From: JBKEDC01 sp047975205
Lineage (GTDB): Bacteria; Bacteroidota; Bacteroidia; Bacteroidales; Prolixibacteraceae
NCBI GenBank assembly: GCA_047975205.1
Contig: JBKEDC010000036.1
Coordinates: forward strand, 8,307-72,306
Length of the DNA: 64,000 bases
Direction of reading: 5' to 3'
Position 1 is the stretch's first letter; every line of letters starts with the position of its first letter. Positions 43,739 to 51,667 of this stretch are shown in pieces. A program made the position numbers and the translations under genes. The notes beneath the pieces are model-generated. The model made no database searches, was not told the DNA's origin, and saw nothing but the letters and a program-made list of their open reading frames with translations.

Positions 43739-43859
43739 AGAAATAAAATGTAGTGAAAAAATAAAAATTATATCATAAGAAGTGATTGGATGCAAATATT
43801 TTAGAGACTTTACATAAATAAAAGAAGTAAAGTATCAGATAGATTCTCGCCAAATTTAC

Positions 43860-43867
43860 TATTTTTG
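43860..43867 (+). promoter_or_regulatory. -7 box of the coiled-coil/zapA operon
   Basis: TATTTTTG matches TAnnTTTG, 20 bases before the ATG at 43887. Confidence 0.55.
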
Positions 43868-43886
43868 TCATATAAATCATAAAACA

Positions 43887-44180
43887 ATGACCAACGAGGA
43901 GGGGCTTTTATTAGATAGATTTAAGCATACCGTTCGCTCTTTGCAACTTAGGTATGAAAAACTCTTGGAAAAGAATGAACAACTCGTTCAGCAAGTTCAA
44001 AGGCTAGAAGATGAGCTTTTAGATACCTCGTATAGCAAGCAAATGTTGGAAAAAAGATATGATAATTTGAAAGTTGCAGGCGTAATGTCGATGAATGATG
44101 AAGATAAGGAGTTGACTAAGAAACGAATCAACAAAATGATGCGGGAAATTGATAAATGTATTGCTCAGTTAAATGTGTGA
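43887..44180 (+). CDS. Small coiled-coil protein preceding zapA
   Basis: A 97-residue, mostly helical protein with heptad-like stretches (LQLRYEKLLEKNEQLVQQVQ, RLEDELLDTSYSKQMLEKRY). No signal peptide or enzyme motif. It is 12 bases upstream of zapA in the same operon, so it may join the division ring as an accessory or help ZapA assemble. The role is inferred only from location and shape. Confidence 0.78.
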   Translation: MTNEEGLLLDRFKHTVRSLQLRYEKLLEKNEQLVQQVQRLEDELLDTSYSKQMLEKRYDNLKVAGVMSMNDEDKELTKKRINKMMREIDKCIAQLNV

Positions 44181-44192
44181 GCAGGCTAGGGT

Positions 44193-44489
44193 ATGACAAC
44201 TGATCGCAAAATAAATATAACGGTAGGAATTAACGGAAAGAAATATCCAACAACAATTCCTGTGAACGAGGAGGAAATATATCGAAAGGCAGCTAAGCAG
44301 GTAGGAAATAAGTTAAAGGCTTATCAAGAAAACTTTAAAAACCTGAATGCTGAAGATTGTTTAGGATTGGTAGCTTTTCAGTTTGCGTTAGAGAAACTTA
44401 AGCTTGATCAAGAGCAGGACATTTCACCATTTGTAGATGAAATAGAACGCTTAAATGATGAGCTTAGCGATTATTTGTCAAAAGATTAA
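44193..44489 (+). CDS. zapA: Cell division protein ZapA
   Basis: A 98-residue ZapA-family protein that bundles FtsZ filaments. The N-terminal domain KINITVGINGKKYPTTIPVNE and the helical tail with LVAFQFALEKLKLDQEQD match the family. Its stop is just before a strong terminator, which separates it from rny. Confidence 0.88.
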   Translation: MTTDRKINITVGINGKKYPTTIPVNEEEIYRKAAKQVGNKLKAYQENFKNLNAEDCLGLVAFQFALEKLKLDQEQDISPFVDEIERLNDELSDYLSKD

Positions 44490-44502
44490 TGAGTGTTACA
44501 AT

Positions 44503-44550
44503 ACCCGCATGAACACACTGTGAATATGTGTTCTTAGTGGGTGTTTTTTT
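44503..44550 (+). terminator. Terminator after zapA
   Basis: GAACACA (44511-44517) pairs with TGTGTTC (44527-44533), with an outer ACCC/GGGT pair, and is followed by a run of seven T. The 93-base gap to rny is too short for a 6S RNA. Confidence 0.85.
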
Positions 44551-44582
44551 ATAAATAAAAACTACTAAATAATTAAACAGAG

Positions 44583-46136
44583 ATGGATATATTTTTGTAT
44601 GTCGTAGTCGGTTTCGTTGGTGGTAGTGTGCTTTCTTATTTCATATGGGATAAAGCTCTCGGAGGAAAAAAGAAACGCATAATCGACGAAGCAGAGGTAG
44701 AGGCAAATGTGATTAAAAAAGATAAGATGCTGCAAGCAAAAGAAAAATTCTTGCAGTTAAAAACTGAGCATGAACAATACGTAAATGAAAAGAATAGCAA
44801 AATAGCTTCACAAGAAAATCGAATCAAGCAAAAAGAAGCTACTATTCAACAAGGGCGAACAGAATTGCAACGCTCAGTAAAAGAATTTGAACAAGAAAAG
44901 AAAAAAACGGAAGTTCTTCAAGAAAAGTTAGATGCTAAAATTGTTGTTGTTCAACAAAAAGAAGATGGGCTCGAAAAAGTGCATAAACAACAAGTTGAGA
45001 AATTAGAGTCTCTTTCGGGGATTTCTGCAGACGATGCAAAAGCCCAACTAGTTGAATCGTTAAAGAATGAAGCTAAAACAGAAGCCATGTCATATATTAA
45101 TGATGTGATGGAAGAAGCTAAACAAACAGCGAATAAAGAGGCTAAAAAAGTTGTAGTGAAGACTATTCAACGTGTGGCTACTGAAACTGCAATTGAAAAC
45201 TCTGTTACGGTTTTTCACATCGATAGTGATGAAATTAAAGGACGAATTATTGGTCGCGAAGGTAGAAATATTAGAGCTTTGGAAGCAGCAACAGGCATTG
45301 AGATTATCGTTGATGACACTCCGGAGGCTATTATTCTTTCCGGTTTCGATCCTGTGCGTAGAGAAATTGCTCGATTGGCTTTGCATCAACTAGTAACGGA
45401 TGGACGTATTCATCCGGCACGTATTGAAGAAGTGGTGAATAAGGTTAAAAAGCAAATTGAAGAAGAAATTATTGAAACAGGTAAGCGTACAGCCATCGAT
45501 TTGGGAATTCACGGATTACATCCTGAACTTATCCGTATGGTTGGTCGCATGAAATATCGTTCATCATATGGACAAAATCTTCTGCAACACTCTAGAGAAG
45601 TCGCTAATTTGTGTGCTATTATGGCATCAGAACTTGGTCTGAATCCGAAATGGGCAAAACGAGCAGGATTGCTTCATGATATAGGTAAAGTTCCTGATGA
45701 TGAACCGGAATTACCACATGCTGTATTTGGTATGAAACTAGCCGAGAAGTTTAAAGAAAAGCCAGATATTTGCAATGCAATCGGGGCTCACCATGATGAA
45801 GTCGAAATGACATCTTTATTGGCTCCAATTGTTCAAGTATGTGATGCTATTTCCGGAGCTCGCCCCGGAGCTCGTCGTGAAATTGTTGAATCTTATATTA
45901 AGCGTCTGAAAGCACTAGAAGATTTGGCACTTTCATATCCGGGAGTGGTTAAAACATATGCCATTCAAGCCGGACGCGAACTGCGTGTGATTGTTGGGTC
46001 AGATCAAATTTCAGATCAGGAAACAGAGAAACTGTCTTTTGATATTGCACAAAAAATTCAAGATGAAATGACTTATCCCGGTCAGGTTAAAATTACAGTG
46101 ATTAGGGAGATTCGTTCGGTGAATTATGCAAAATAA
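44583..46136 (+). CDS. rny: Ribonuclease Y
   Basis: A 517-residue endoribonuclease that starts mRNA decay. An N-terminal membrane helix (LYVVVGFVGGSVLSYFIW, residues 4-21) is followed by a long charged coiled coil to about residue 190, a KH domain (IKGRIIGREGRNIRALEAAT), and an HD domain (LLQHSREVANLCAIMAS, then GLLHDIGKVPDDE, with the metal-binding His-Asp). Full length. It stands as a single-gene unit between two terminators. Confidence 0.96.
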   Translation: MDIFLYVVVGFVGGSVLSYFIWDKALGGKKKRIIDEAEVEANVIKKDKMLQAKEKFLQLKTEHEQYVNEKNSKIASQENRIKQKEATIQQGRTELQRSVKEFEQEKKKTEVLQEKLDAKIVVVQQKEDGLEKVHKQQVEKLESLSGISADDAKAQLVESLKNEAKTEAMSYINDVMEEAKQTANKEAKKVVVKTIQRVATETAIENSVTVFHIDSDEIKGRIIGREGRNIRALEAATGIEIIVDDTPEAIILSGFDPVRREIARLALHQLVTDGRIHPARIEEVVNKVKKQIEEEIIETGKRTAIDLGIHGLHPELIRMVGRMKYRSSYGQNLLQHSREVANLCAIMASELGLNPKWAKRAGLLHDIGKVPDDEPELPHAVFGMKLAEKFKEKPDICNAIGAHHDEVEMTSLLAPIVQVCDAISGARPGARREIVESYIKRLKALEDLALSYPGVVKTYAIQAGRELRVIVGSDQISDQETEKLSFDIAQKIQDEMTYPGQVKITVIREIRSVNYAK

Positions 46137-46160
46137 AAACAATTAGTTTTATCATAATTC

Positions 46161-46197
46161 AAAAGCCACAGAAATAAGAATTCTGTGGCTTTTTCTT
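46161..46197 (+). terminator. Terminator after rny
   Basis: AAAAGCCACAGAA (46161-46173) pairs with TTCTGTGGCTTTT (46181-46193), loop of seven, continuing into T residues. Confidence 0.95.
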
Positions 46198-46205
46198 TAT
46201 ATTTG
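46198..46205 (+). promoter_or_regulatory. -7 box of the DUF4293 gene
   Basis: TATATTTG matches TAnnTTTG, directly after the rny terminator and 20 bases before the ATG at 46226. Confidence 0.55.
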
Positions 46206-46225
46206 CAACAACTAAGAAATAAATT

Positions 46226-46672
46226 ATGATACAAAGAATCCAAACACTTTATGTATTGCTATCGTCAATATTAATTGGCTTATTGTTCGCATTACCATTT
46301 GCAGAGATTGCAGATGCAACAAATCAAATCTTTGAATTCAATGCCTTTGGCGTAGAAGGAAATGCCGGATTGCTGCAGAATGGTTGGGCCGTTTCTCTAC
46401 TCATCGGAATTATTTTAATCCTACAAATAGTTGTTGTTTTCCTTTTCAAAAATAGAATCTTGCAAATGCGCATATTAACGTTCGTTATTTTACTTAGCTT
46501 GGGTTTAACCGGATTGCTCTTCTTTTTTGTGGTAAAGAGTTTTGACGATGCTACAATCAGTTATCAAATAACTATGTCATTTCCGATAATAGCTGCTATA
46601 TTAGATTATTTAGCCATACGAGCTATTGGTAAAGATGAAGCCTTAATTAGATCAGTAGATAGGATACGTTGA
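46226..46672 (+). CDS. DUF4293 family membrane protein
   Basis: A 148-residue membrane protein with four helices (about residues 5-24, 53-75, 80-102 and 112-132). The N-terminus MIQRIQTLYVLLSSILIG and the internal FEFNAFGVEG are typical of the Bacteroidota family DUF4293, whose function is unknown. Single-gene unit. Confidence 0.88.
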   Translation: MIQRIQTLYVLLSSILIGLLFALPFAEIADATNQIFEFNAFGVEGNAGLLQNGWAVSLLIGIILILQIVVVFLFKNRILQMRILTFVILLSLGLTGLLFFFVVKSFDDATISYQITMSFPIIAAILDYLAIRAIGKDEALIRSVDRIR

Positions 46673-46682
46673 GACTAAAAAC

Positions 46683-46725
46683 AGCTCTAATATATTGCTC
46701 CTCCATATATATTAGAGCTATTTTT
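46683..46725. terminator. Bidirectional terminator between DUF4293 and the T9SS cargo gene
   Basis: AGCTCTAATATAT (46683-46695) and ATATATTAGAGCT (46707-46719) form a 13-bp stem with A/T tracts on both sides. Its right arm runs into the stop codon of the convergent gene. Confidence 0.9.
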
Positions 46726-47989
46726 CCCTAAACAGATGGAAAAAACCTTGTTCTGCATGTTTTTTTCCGTCTCTTCCATATCCTTCCACCACATAGTAAT
46801 ACACGCCGGGGCTGGCTAAATTCCCTCCAATCTTCCCATTCCAAGCAAATTCAGTACCATAGTCGTCATAAGCTCCTACATTGGAATTTTTTGTTTTAAA
46901 CACGAGTTTTCCCCATCTATTGAAGATGCTAATGCTAATACTTTTCATAGAAGTATATTTTATCAGAAAGATATCATTATCACCGTCGCCATTGGGAGTG
47001 AAAAAGTTTGGAGCTTCTATATAAGAAGTATCTGCTACGATGTAATTATCTAGTTGTATCTCGTTGAAACAGGTGATATTATCAGTTGTTTTTGAGGCTT
47101 GTAATTTCACCATATAGTTTCCTGATGCTTCATATGTATATTGAATATCTTTTGAAGAAAAAACATCTATAATGCTATCTGATATTTCTCCAAAATTAGC
47201 ATACTCACTATTCATATCTTCAATACTTCTATAGATAAGCCATTCATAGTGATCGGCATTAGTAGATTCATTGGTGAATGTTACCATTAAAGGAGCATCT
47301 CCGCTCATTGGAGAGGCTGTAAACTTAGCACTTGGAATGATTGAACTATACTCTATGGAAGCTGATGAAGAACATTCATAGGAATCTGATATGGTAAGCG
47401 TATATATCGTGTTTTCAGCAGGAGGGTTCACAACGGTTGGTGATAATATAGAGCTGATATGATTACCGTTAGTTTCCCACTCAACTTGAATACCTTTGTT
47501 AAAACTTAACTCATTTCCTGTATGGATATCAATGTAATTAGGTGGAGCTTCGGTAAAGCTACCCTTAAGTTTAGTAAAGTCACAATCACAAGAGTCTATT
47601 GCTGCATGAACTTCATACCAATTATTAAATACCCAAGATTGATATTCTTCAGAAAAACTTGTACCGGAAATAATTACTTTATAGTTACCATCGGCAAGAT
47701 TATTAATCTTGGATTCTGTAACACTGTTTTCAGATAGATAAGGGATGTACTCTAATGTAAACTCGTCTAATTTGTACCAACTAAAATTGGCCGTCTCGTG
47801 AGTTGATAATTGGGCTTTAAGCAGTCCTTTAGAAGCATCTTTTGTGGAGCAAAAGATATAAATATTATCTTGGGGTGCAGATTGATAATTTGTAGTTGTT
47901 TGACCGGAGGCAGTAGGAGCAATTATTTGTGCATTTACAGCTAGTGCGAAATATACAAGATAAGTCGTAATAATAAAAATCTTTAGCAT
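46718..47989 (-). CDS. Secreted PKD-domain protein with T9SS type B sorting domain
   Basis: A 423-residue exported protein. A signal peptide (ending ALAVNAQ) is followed by a beta-rich region, then a PKD-like domain (AKFTASPMSGDAPLMVTFTN with YTYEASGNYMVKLQAS), and a C-terminal gliding-motility/T9SS type B domain: APNFFTPNGDGDNDIFLIKY, SISISIFNRWGKLVFKTK and SPGVYYYVVEGYGRDGK. The C-terminal domain sends the protein through the type IX secretion system to the surface. The function of the passenger region is unknown, perhaps an adhesin. It implies a T9SS elsewhere in the genome. Confidence 0.9.
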   Translation of the reverse strand: MLKIFIITTYLVYFALAVNAQIIAPTASGQTTTNYQSAPQDNIYIFCSTKDASKGLLKAQLSTHETANFSWYKLDEFTLEYIPYLSENSVTESKINNLADGNYKVIISGTSFSEEYQSWVFNNWYEVHAAIDSCDCDFTKLKGSFTEAPPNYIDIHTGNELSFNKGIQVEWETNGNHISSILSPTVVNPPAENTIYTLTISDSYECSSSASIEYSSIIPSAKFTASPMSGDAPLMVTFTNESTNADHYEWLIYRSIEDMNSEYANFGEISDSIIDVFSSKDIQYTYEASGNYMVKLQASKTTDNITCFNEIQLDNYIVADTSYIEAPNFFTPNGDGDNDIFLIKYTSMKSISISIFNRWGKLVFKTKNSNVGAYDDYGTEFAWNGKIGGNLASPGVYYYVVEGYGRDGKKHAEQGFFHLFREK

Positions 47990-48012
47990 AGATAAGATTT
48001 AGTGTTTATTTG

Positions 48013-48020
48013 CAAATCTA
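48013..48020 (-). promoter_or_regulatory. -7 box of the T9SS cargo gene
   Basis: TAGATTTG on the minus strand matches TAnnTTTG, 23 bases before the ATG at 47989, and just past the rplI terminator. Confidence 0.6.
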
Positions 48021-48032
48021 CATAAATCTTAT

Positions 48033-48070
48033 AAAAAAGAAAACCGCCAGTGTGTGAAGACTGACGGTTT
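48033..48070 (-). terminator. Terminator of the rpsF-rpsR-rplI operon
   Basis: On the minus strand AAACCGTCAGT pairs with ACTGGCGGTTT (one U-G pair), loop of eight, then TTCTTTTTT. About 50 bases after the rplI stop. Confidence 0.9.
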
Positions 48071-48120
48071 CATATGTTTGTTTGAAAAACGTTGTAATCT
48101 GTTATGTGTTTGAAATTTTT

Positions 48121-48567
48121 TTATTCAGATACAACTTCGAAGTTAAGATCTACAATAACTTCTCTATGCAACTTAATTTGTGCAGTGTATGAACCAACTT
48201 CTTTTATCGATTCTTTAGGCAAGCGAATTTGTTTACGATCAAGTTCAAATCCTTTAGCATTGATTGCGTCAGCTAATTGGATCGTATTAACAGAACCGAA
48301 AATTTTACCGCTTTCGCTAGCTTTTGCACCGATCTGGATTGCCATACCTTCGAATTTGGCAGCGAGAGTTCGAGCCTCTTCAATCAACTTGGCTTCTTTA
48401 TGTGCACGTTGTTTGATATTTTCTGCTAAAATCTTTTTGGCTGAATCAGTAGCTATAATAGCCATTTTTTGAGGGACAAGATAGTTACGACCGTAACCTG
48501 CTTTTACATTAACAATATCGTTTTTGTGTCCCAAATTTTGAATATCTTCTAATAGTATTACTTCCAT
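48121..48567 (-). CDS. rplI: 50S ribosomal protein L9
   Basis: A 148-residue L9. The N-terminal domain MEVILLEDIQNLGHKNDIVN with VKAGYGRNYLVPQKMAI binds 23S rRNA, a long central helix follows, and the C-terminal domain ends LHREVIVDLNFEVVSE. Last gene of the S6-S18-L9 operon. Confidence 0.98.
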   Translation of the reverse strand: MEVILLEDIQNLGHKNDIVNVKAGYGRNYLVPQKMAIIATDSAKKILAENIKQRAHKEAKLIEEARTLAAKFEGMAIQIGAKASESGKIFGSVNTIQLADAINAKGFELDRKQIRLPKESIKEVGSYTAQIKLHREVIVDLNFEVVSE

Positions 48568-48582
48568 TATTCTCCGGTATTA

Positions 48583-48852
48583 TTATTTCAACAAATCAGT
48601 AAGATATGGTAGCAATGCCAAATGACGTGCTCTTTTTACTGCTTTAGCTACTTTACGTTGGTATTTCAATGAAGTACCTGTAATACGACGAGGAAGAATT
48701 CTACCTTGCTCGTTCAAGAATTTCTTCAAGAATTCAGGATCTTTGTAATCCACATACTTGATTTTATTCTTTTTAAAACGGCAATATTTTTTCTTTTGAA
48801 TCTCTACTGTCGGTGGAGTTAAGTATCTGATTTCACTTTGATTGTTTGCCAT
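48583..48852 (-). CDS. rpsR: 30S ribosomal protein S18
   Basis: An 89-residue S18 with the usual core YCRFKKNKIKYVDYKDPEFL and ILPRRITGTSLKYQRKVAKA. It binds S6 in the platform of the small subunit. It starts two bases after rpsF and ends 15 bases before rplI. Confidence 0.98.
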   Translation of the reverse strand: MANNQSEIRYLTPPTVEIQKKKYCRFKKNKIKYVDYKDPEFLKKFLNEQGRILPRRITGTSLKYQRKVAKAVKRARHLALLPYLTDLLK

Positions 48853-48854
48853 GA

Positions 48855-49205
48855 CTATTTCTCCTCTTTTTTAGCGTTTAACTTATTTCTTCTTTTTTCG
48901 CTATAAGCAACTGCGTATTTGTCTTGCTTGAAAGTTAAGAAACGAATAATACGCTCATCACGACGATACTGTAGCTCTAATTGTGCAACGAATTCCGGCT
49001 CTGCGGTAAATTCGAATAAATGATAGAACCCAGTGCTTTTCTTTTGAATTGGGTAAGCTAACTTACGTAGTCCCCAATTTTCTTCATTGACAATCTCACC
49101 ACCATTTTCGGTAATCAAGTCTTTGAATTTTGTTACCGCTTCCTTTATCTGAACATCAGATAAAACGGGAGTTGCAATGAAAACGGTTTCATACTGGTTT
49201 TTCAT
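48855..49205 (-). CDS. rpsF: 30S ribosomal protein S6
   Basis: A 116-residue S6 (MKNQYETVFIATPVLSDVQI; FYHLFEFTAEPEFVAQLELQ; RFLTFKQDK). Start: ATG at 49205; the longer frame up to 49262 would begin inside the promoter region. First gene of the operon. The leader carries a hairpin next to the predicted transcription start. Confidence 0.97.
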   Translation of the reverse strand: MKNQYETVFIATPVLSDVQIKEAVTKFKDLITENGGEIVNEENWGLRKLAYPIQKKSTGFYHLFEFTAEPEFVAQLELQYRRDERIIRFLTFKQDKYAVAYSEKRRNKLNAKKEEK

Positions 49206-49239
49206 AAAACTCTGTTTATTAATTATTAAAATATAGTAT

Positions 49240-49257
49240 TTCCCGACTTTTCGGGAA
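49240..49257 (-). promoter_or_regulatory. Hairpin at the 5' end of the rpsF leader
   Basis: On the minus strand TTCCCGA pairs with TCGGGAA around a four-base loop, at the predicted transcription start. Bacterial rpsF leaders often bind the S6-S18 pair through a CCG; this hairpin contains CCG, but in the stem. Autoregulation is possible, not shown. Confidence 0.4.
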
Positions 49258-49259
49258 TG

Positions 49260-49267
49260 CAAAAGTA
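49260..49267 (-). promoter_or_regulatory. -7 box of the rpsF operon
   Basis: TACTTTTG on the minus strand matches TAnnTTTG; TTG occurs 19 bases upstream as a -33 element. Transcript start near 49253. Confidence 0.65.
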
Positions 49268-49333
49268 TAAATAATTATTTTTAATGCAATACGTATGACT
49301 GTTTTTTATTTTTCTTATCTAGGAGTAAGCTCA

Positions 49334-50320
49334 TTAGCTACCAATATTATAGGTTACAGACATCTGTTGTTGATTATCGATAGTTTGCCAATCTGCTAAA
49401 TGAAATGACATATTGAATGTTGCTTTTATGCGTTTGTGTTCAATTAGGGTGAGAATAAAATCGGTTCTCATATAATTATTAGCTGTATAATAGCTATCTC
49501 CTGTTAATATATTGTGCCCACCTCCTATGTTAAGAGTATTTCTAACGGCTAATCTTTTCCATTGAAGGAAAATGGTACTTAAAAAACTGGAAGCAGATTC
49601 AAATCTATCAGATACACGGCGTTCTCTGTACTGGGAAGTAAAGAGTCCAACTTCAATGTAGAACTGATCTAATGCCACCATATTTGAAAAATCGTAACCT
49701 AAGTTTATATTTAAAGCTGTATTGTCAATAATGTGTTGTGAATCATCATGATTAGATGACAGTGCATAGTGATACATCATTAAGAAATTCTCTACGTAAG
49801 CATTTCCTAGTCTAATAGTTCCGGATGTACCGGCCATGAATTGTTCTCGTTGATTGTTTAATTGTTTAGCTGTCCAATCGATGAAGACTAATTGGTTCCC
49901 CCAACTCCATTCATGTTGGGCTAAAGTACCTCCAATATTTGGATGATAATAGCTGATGGTATCAGTTAACATGGCTAGAGGAAAGTTTAGTAAATCATAT
50001 CTAGGAAACGCTCCAAAGAAGAACTGAGTACTGCCATTGTCAAATTTATAATAAGCTGTTACCTGTGGTTTGTTGTAATTAATATCTGTTCCAAACTCAT
50101 AAAAATGAGTTAAGCCGACACGAAGTGTATGTGTACTGTCTATAGTTGTACCTAGGGCAAAGCTAGCTCTTTCCCCGATAATAGTCTGAGGTCTGGCATA
50201 TTGGGGAGAGAACTCGCGATTGTCACCAATTCCACGAAATTCAGCATCCCACTCGAATTTTTGGGCATTGGATACTAGAGATATAAGACATAGGATCAAG
50301 AATAGTAATGTATTTTTCAT
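49334..50320 (-). CDS. Outer-membrane beta-barrel protein, unknown function
   Basis: A 328-residue exported protein (signal LLFLILCLISLVSNAQ). The mature chain is a series of amphipathic strands with aromatic girdles (ALGTTIDSTHTLRVGLTHFY, QVTAYYKFDNGSTQFFFGAF, GTIRLGNAYVENFLMMYHY, FIYVEVGLFTSQYRERR-like), as in porins. I do not recognise a named family. Start: ATG at 50320, which gives the best signal peptide. Lies between the S6 operon and sucB; no operon partner is evident. Confidence 0.75.
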   Translation of the reverse strand: MKNTLLFLILCLISLVSNAQKFEWDAEFRGIGDNREFSPQYARPQTIIGERASFALGTTIDSTHTLRVGLTHFYEFGTDINYNKPQVTAYYKFDNGSTQFFFGAFPRYDLLNFPLAMLTDTISYYHPNIGGTLAQHEWSWGNQLVFIDWTAKQLNNQREQFMAGTSGTIRLGNAYVENFLMMYHYALSSNHDDSQHIIDNTALNINLGYDFSNMVALDQFYIEVGLFTSQYRERRVSDRFESASSFLSTIFLQWKRLAVRNTLNIGGGHNILTGDSYYTANNYMRTDFILTLIEHKRIKATFNMSFHLADWQTIDNQQQMSVTYNIGS

Positions 50321-50429
50321 CTGTGGTGTGTGCAATCGAAGTAAAAGGTGAAAATATCTTATTTTGATTTTTATAAAATGTGAGGCTCGAATAGAATATT
50401 TATTTTTTAATGAATATAAAGATTGAGAG

Positions 50430-51653
50430 TTATATCTCTAAAAGCAGCTCTTCCGGCTCCTTCCCATTGCTTAAAAGTGTTTGAGGGTGTTCAAGTAATG
50501 ACTTAATTTTCACCAAGAAACCCACAGAATCTTTACCATCAATTAGTCGATGATCATAGCTTAGTGCAATATACATCATTGGACGAATTTCAACTTTACC
50601 ATTAACAGCAATTGGGCGTTCAACAATATTATGCATACCTAAGATTGCTGATTGGGGAGGATTAATAATTGGGGTAGATAGGAGAGAGCCGAATGTACCA
50701 CCATTAGTAATTGTAAATGTACCACCGGTGAGCTCTTCAATTGATATTCTTTTATTACGAGCTTTTTCTGCTAATTCTTTTATTTCCAGCTCAATGCTCG
50801 GAATACCTTTTCTTTCACTGTCACGAACTATAGGAACCATTAATCCTTTTGGAGTTTGTACAGCAATGCCGATGTCAACATAACTAGGAGTAATGATTTC
50901 ATCACCGTCAATCATAGAATTAATAGTCGGATGGTATTGCATGGCAATAGCACAAGCTTTGGTAAAGAAGGACATAAAACCGAGCTTAAATCCGTGCTTT
51001 TCTATGAACTGGGTTTGATATTTTTTACGTAATTCCATAATGAAACTCATATCCACCTCGTTAAAAGTAGTGAGCATGGCTGTTTCATTTTTTACTGCAA
51101 CTAAGCGCTGACTCAGTTTTCGGCGAAGCATACTCATTTTAGCTCTACTTTCACAGCGTTCTTTCGCATGATTTTCAACAATAGGCTCCGGTATGTTAGA
51201 ATTTTGAAGAGCTAATTCAACCTCTTTTTTACCAATACGCCTTAATCCGTTAATTATGTCTTCTACCGATAAGTCATTTTTATAGAGCATTTCTTGAGCA
51301 ACAGGAGTTACTTTAATATTGGGTTTGTTATCTTCAACTCCAATTTCTTCTGTGAGATTTTTTTCTTGAACTACAGCATTCTCTTTTGAGTCTGATGTAA
51401 TAGCCTCTTCCGAAGCTTTATCTGTATCAATGATACATACAATAGTACCAACAGCCACGGTATCTCCTTCTTCAACTTTAAAAATTACCTCTCCGCTTTC
51501 TTCAGCAACAAGAGTAAGGGTGGCTTTATCGGATTCTACTTCAGCAATTTCATCATTTTTATTTACAATGCTACCATTTTCTACAAGCCACCGTCCTAGT
51601 TCTACCTCCGTGATTGATTCGCCCGGAGTAGGGATTTTTATTTCGATTAACAT
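50430..51653 (-). CDS. sucB: 2-oxoglutarate dehydrogenase E2 (dihydrolipoamide succinyltransferase)
   Basis: A 407-residue E2 component of the 2-oxoglutarate dehydrogenase complex. The N-terminal lipoyl domain has the lipoylated Lys43 in EVESDKATLTL. An E3/E1-binding segment (KVTPVAQEMLYKNDLSVEDI) follows, then the catalytic acyltransferase domain with SYDHRLIDGKDSVGFL (His-x-x-x-Asp). It lies 14 bases after sucA. The E3 (lpd) gene is not in the window. Confidence 0.93.
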   Translation of the reverse strand: MLIEIKIPTPGESITEVELGRWLVENGSIVNKNDEIAEVESDKATLTLVAEESGEVIFKVEEGDTVAVGTIVCIIDTDKASEEAITSDSKENAVVQEKNLTEEIGVEDNKPNIKVTPVAQEMLYKNDLSVEDIINGLRRIGKKEVELALQNSNIPEPIVENHAKERCESRAKMSMLRRKLSQRLVAVKNETAMLTTFNEVDMSFIMELRKKYQTQFIEKHGFKLGFMSFFTKACAIAMQYHPTINSMIDGDEIITPSYVDIGIAVQTPKGLMVPIVRDSERKGIPSIELEIKELAEKARNKRISIEELTGGTFTITNGGTFGSLLSTPIINPPQSAILGMHNIVERPIAVNGKVEIRPMMYIALSYDHRLIDGKDSVGFLVKIKSLLEHPQTLLSNGKEPEELLLEI

Positions 51654-51667
51654 AGCTCTAATTTTAT

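Noticed and set aside
44490..44582. Possible 6S RNA after zapA
   Set aside because: The gap is 93 bases and is filled by a terminator; a 6S RNA needs about 180 bases.
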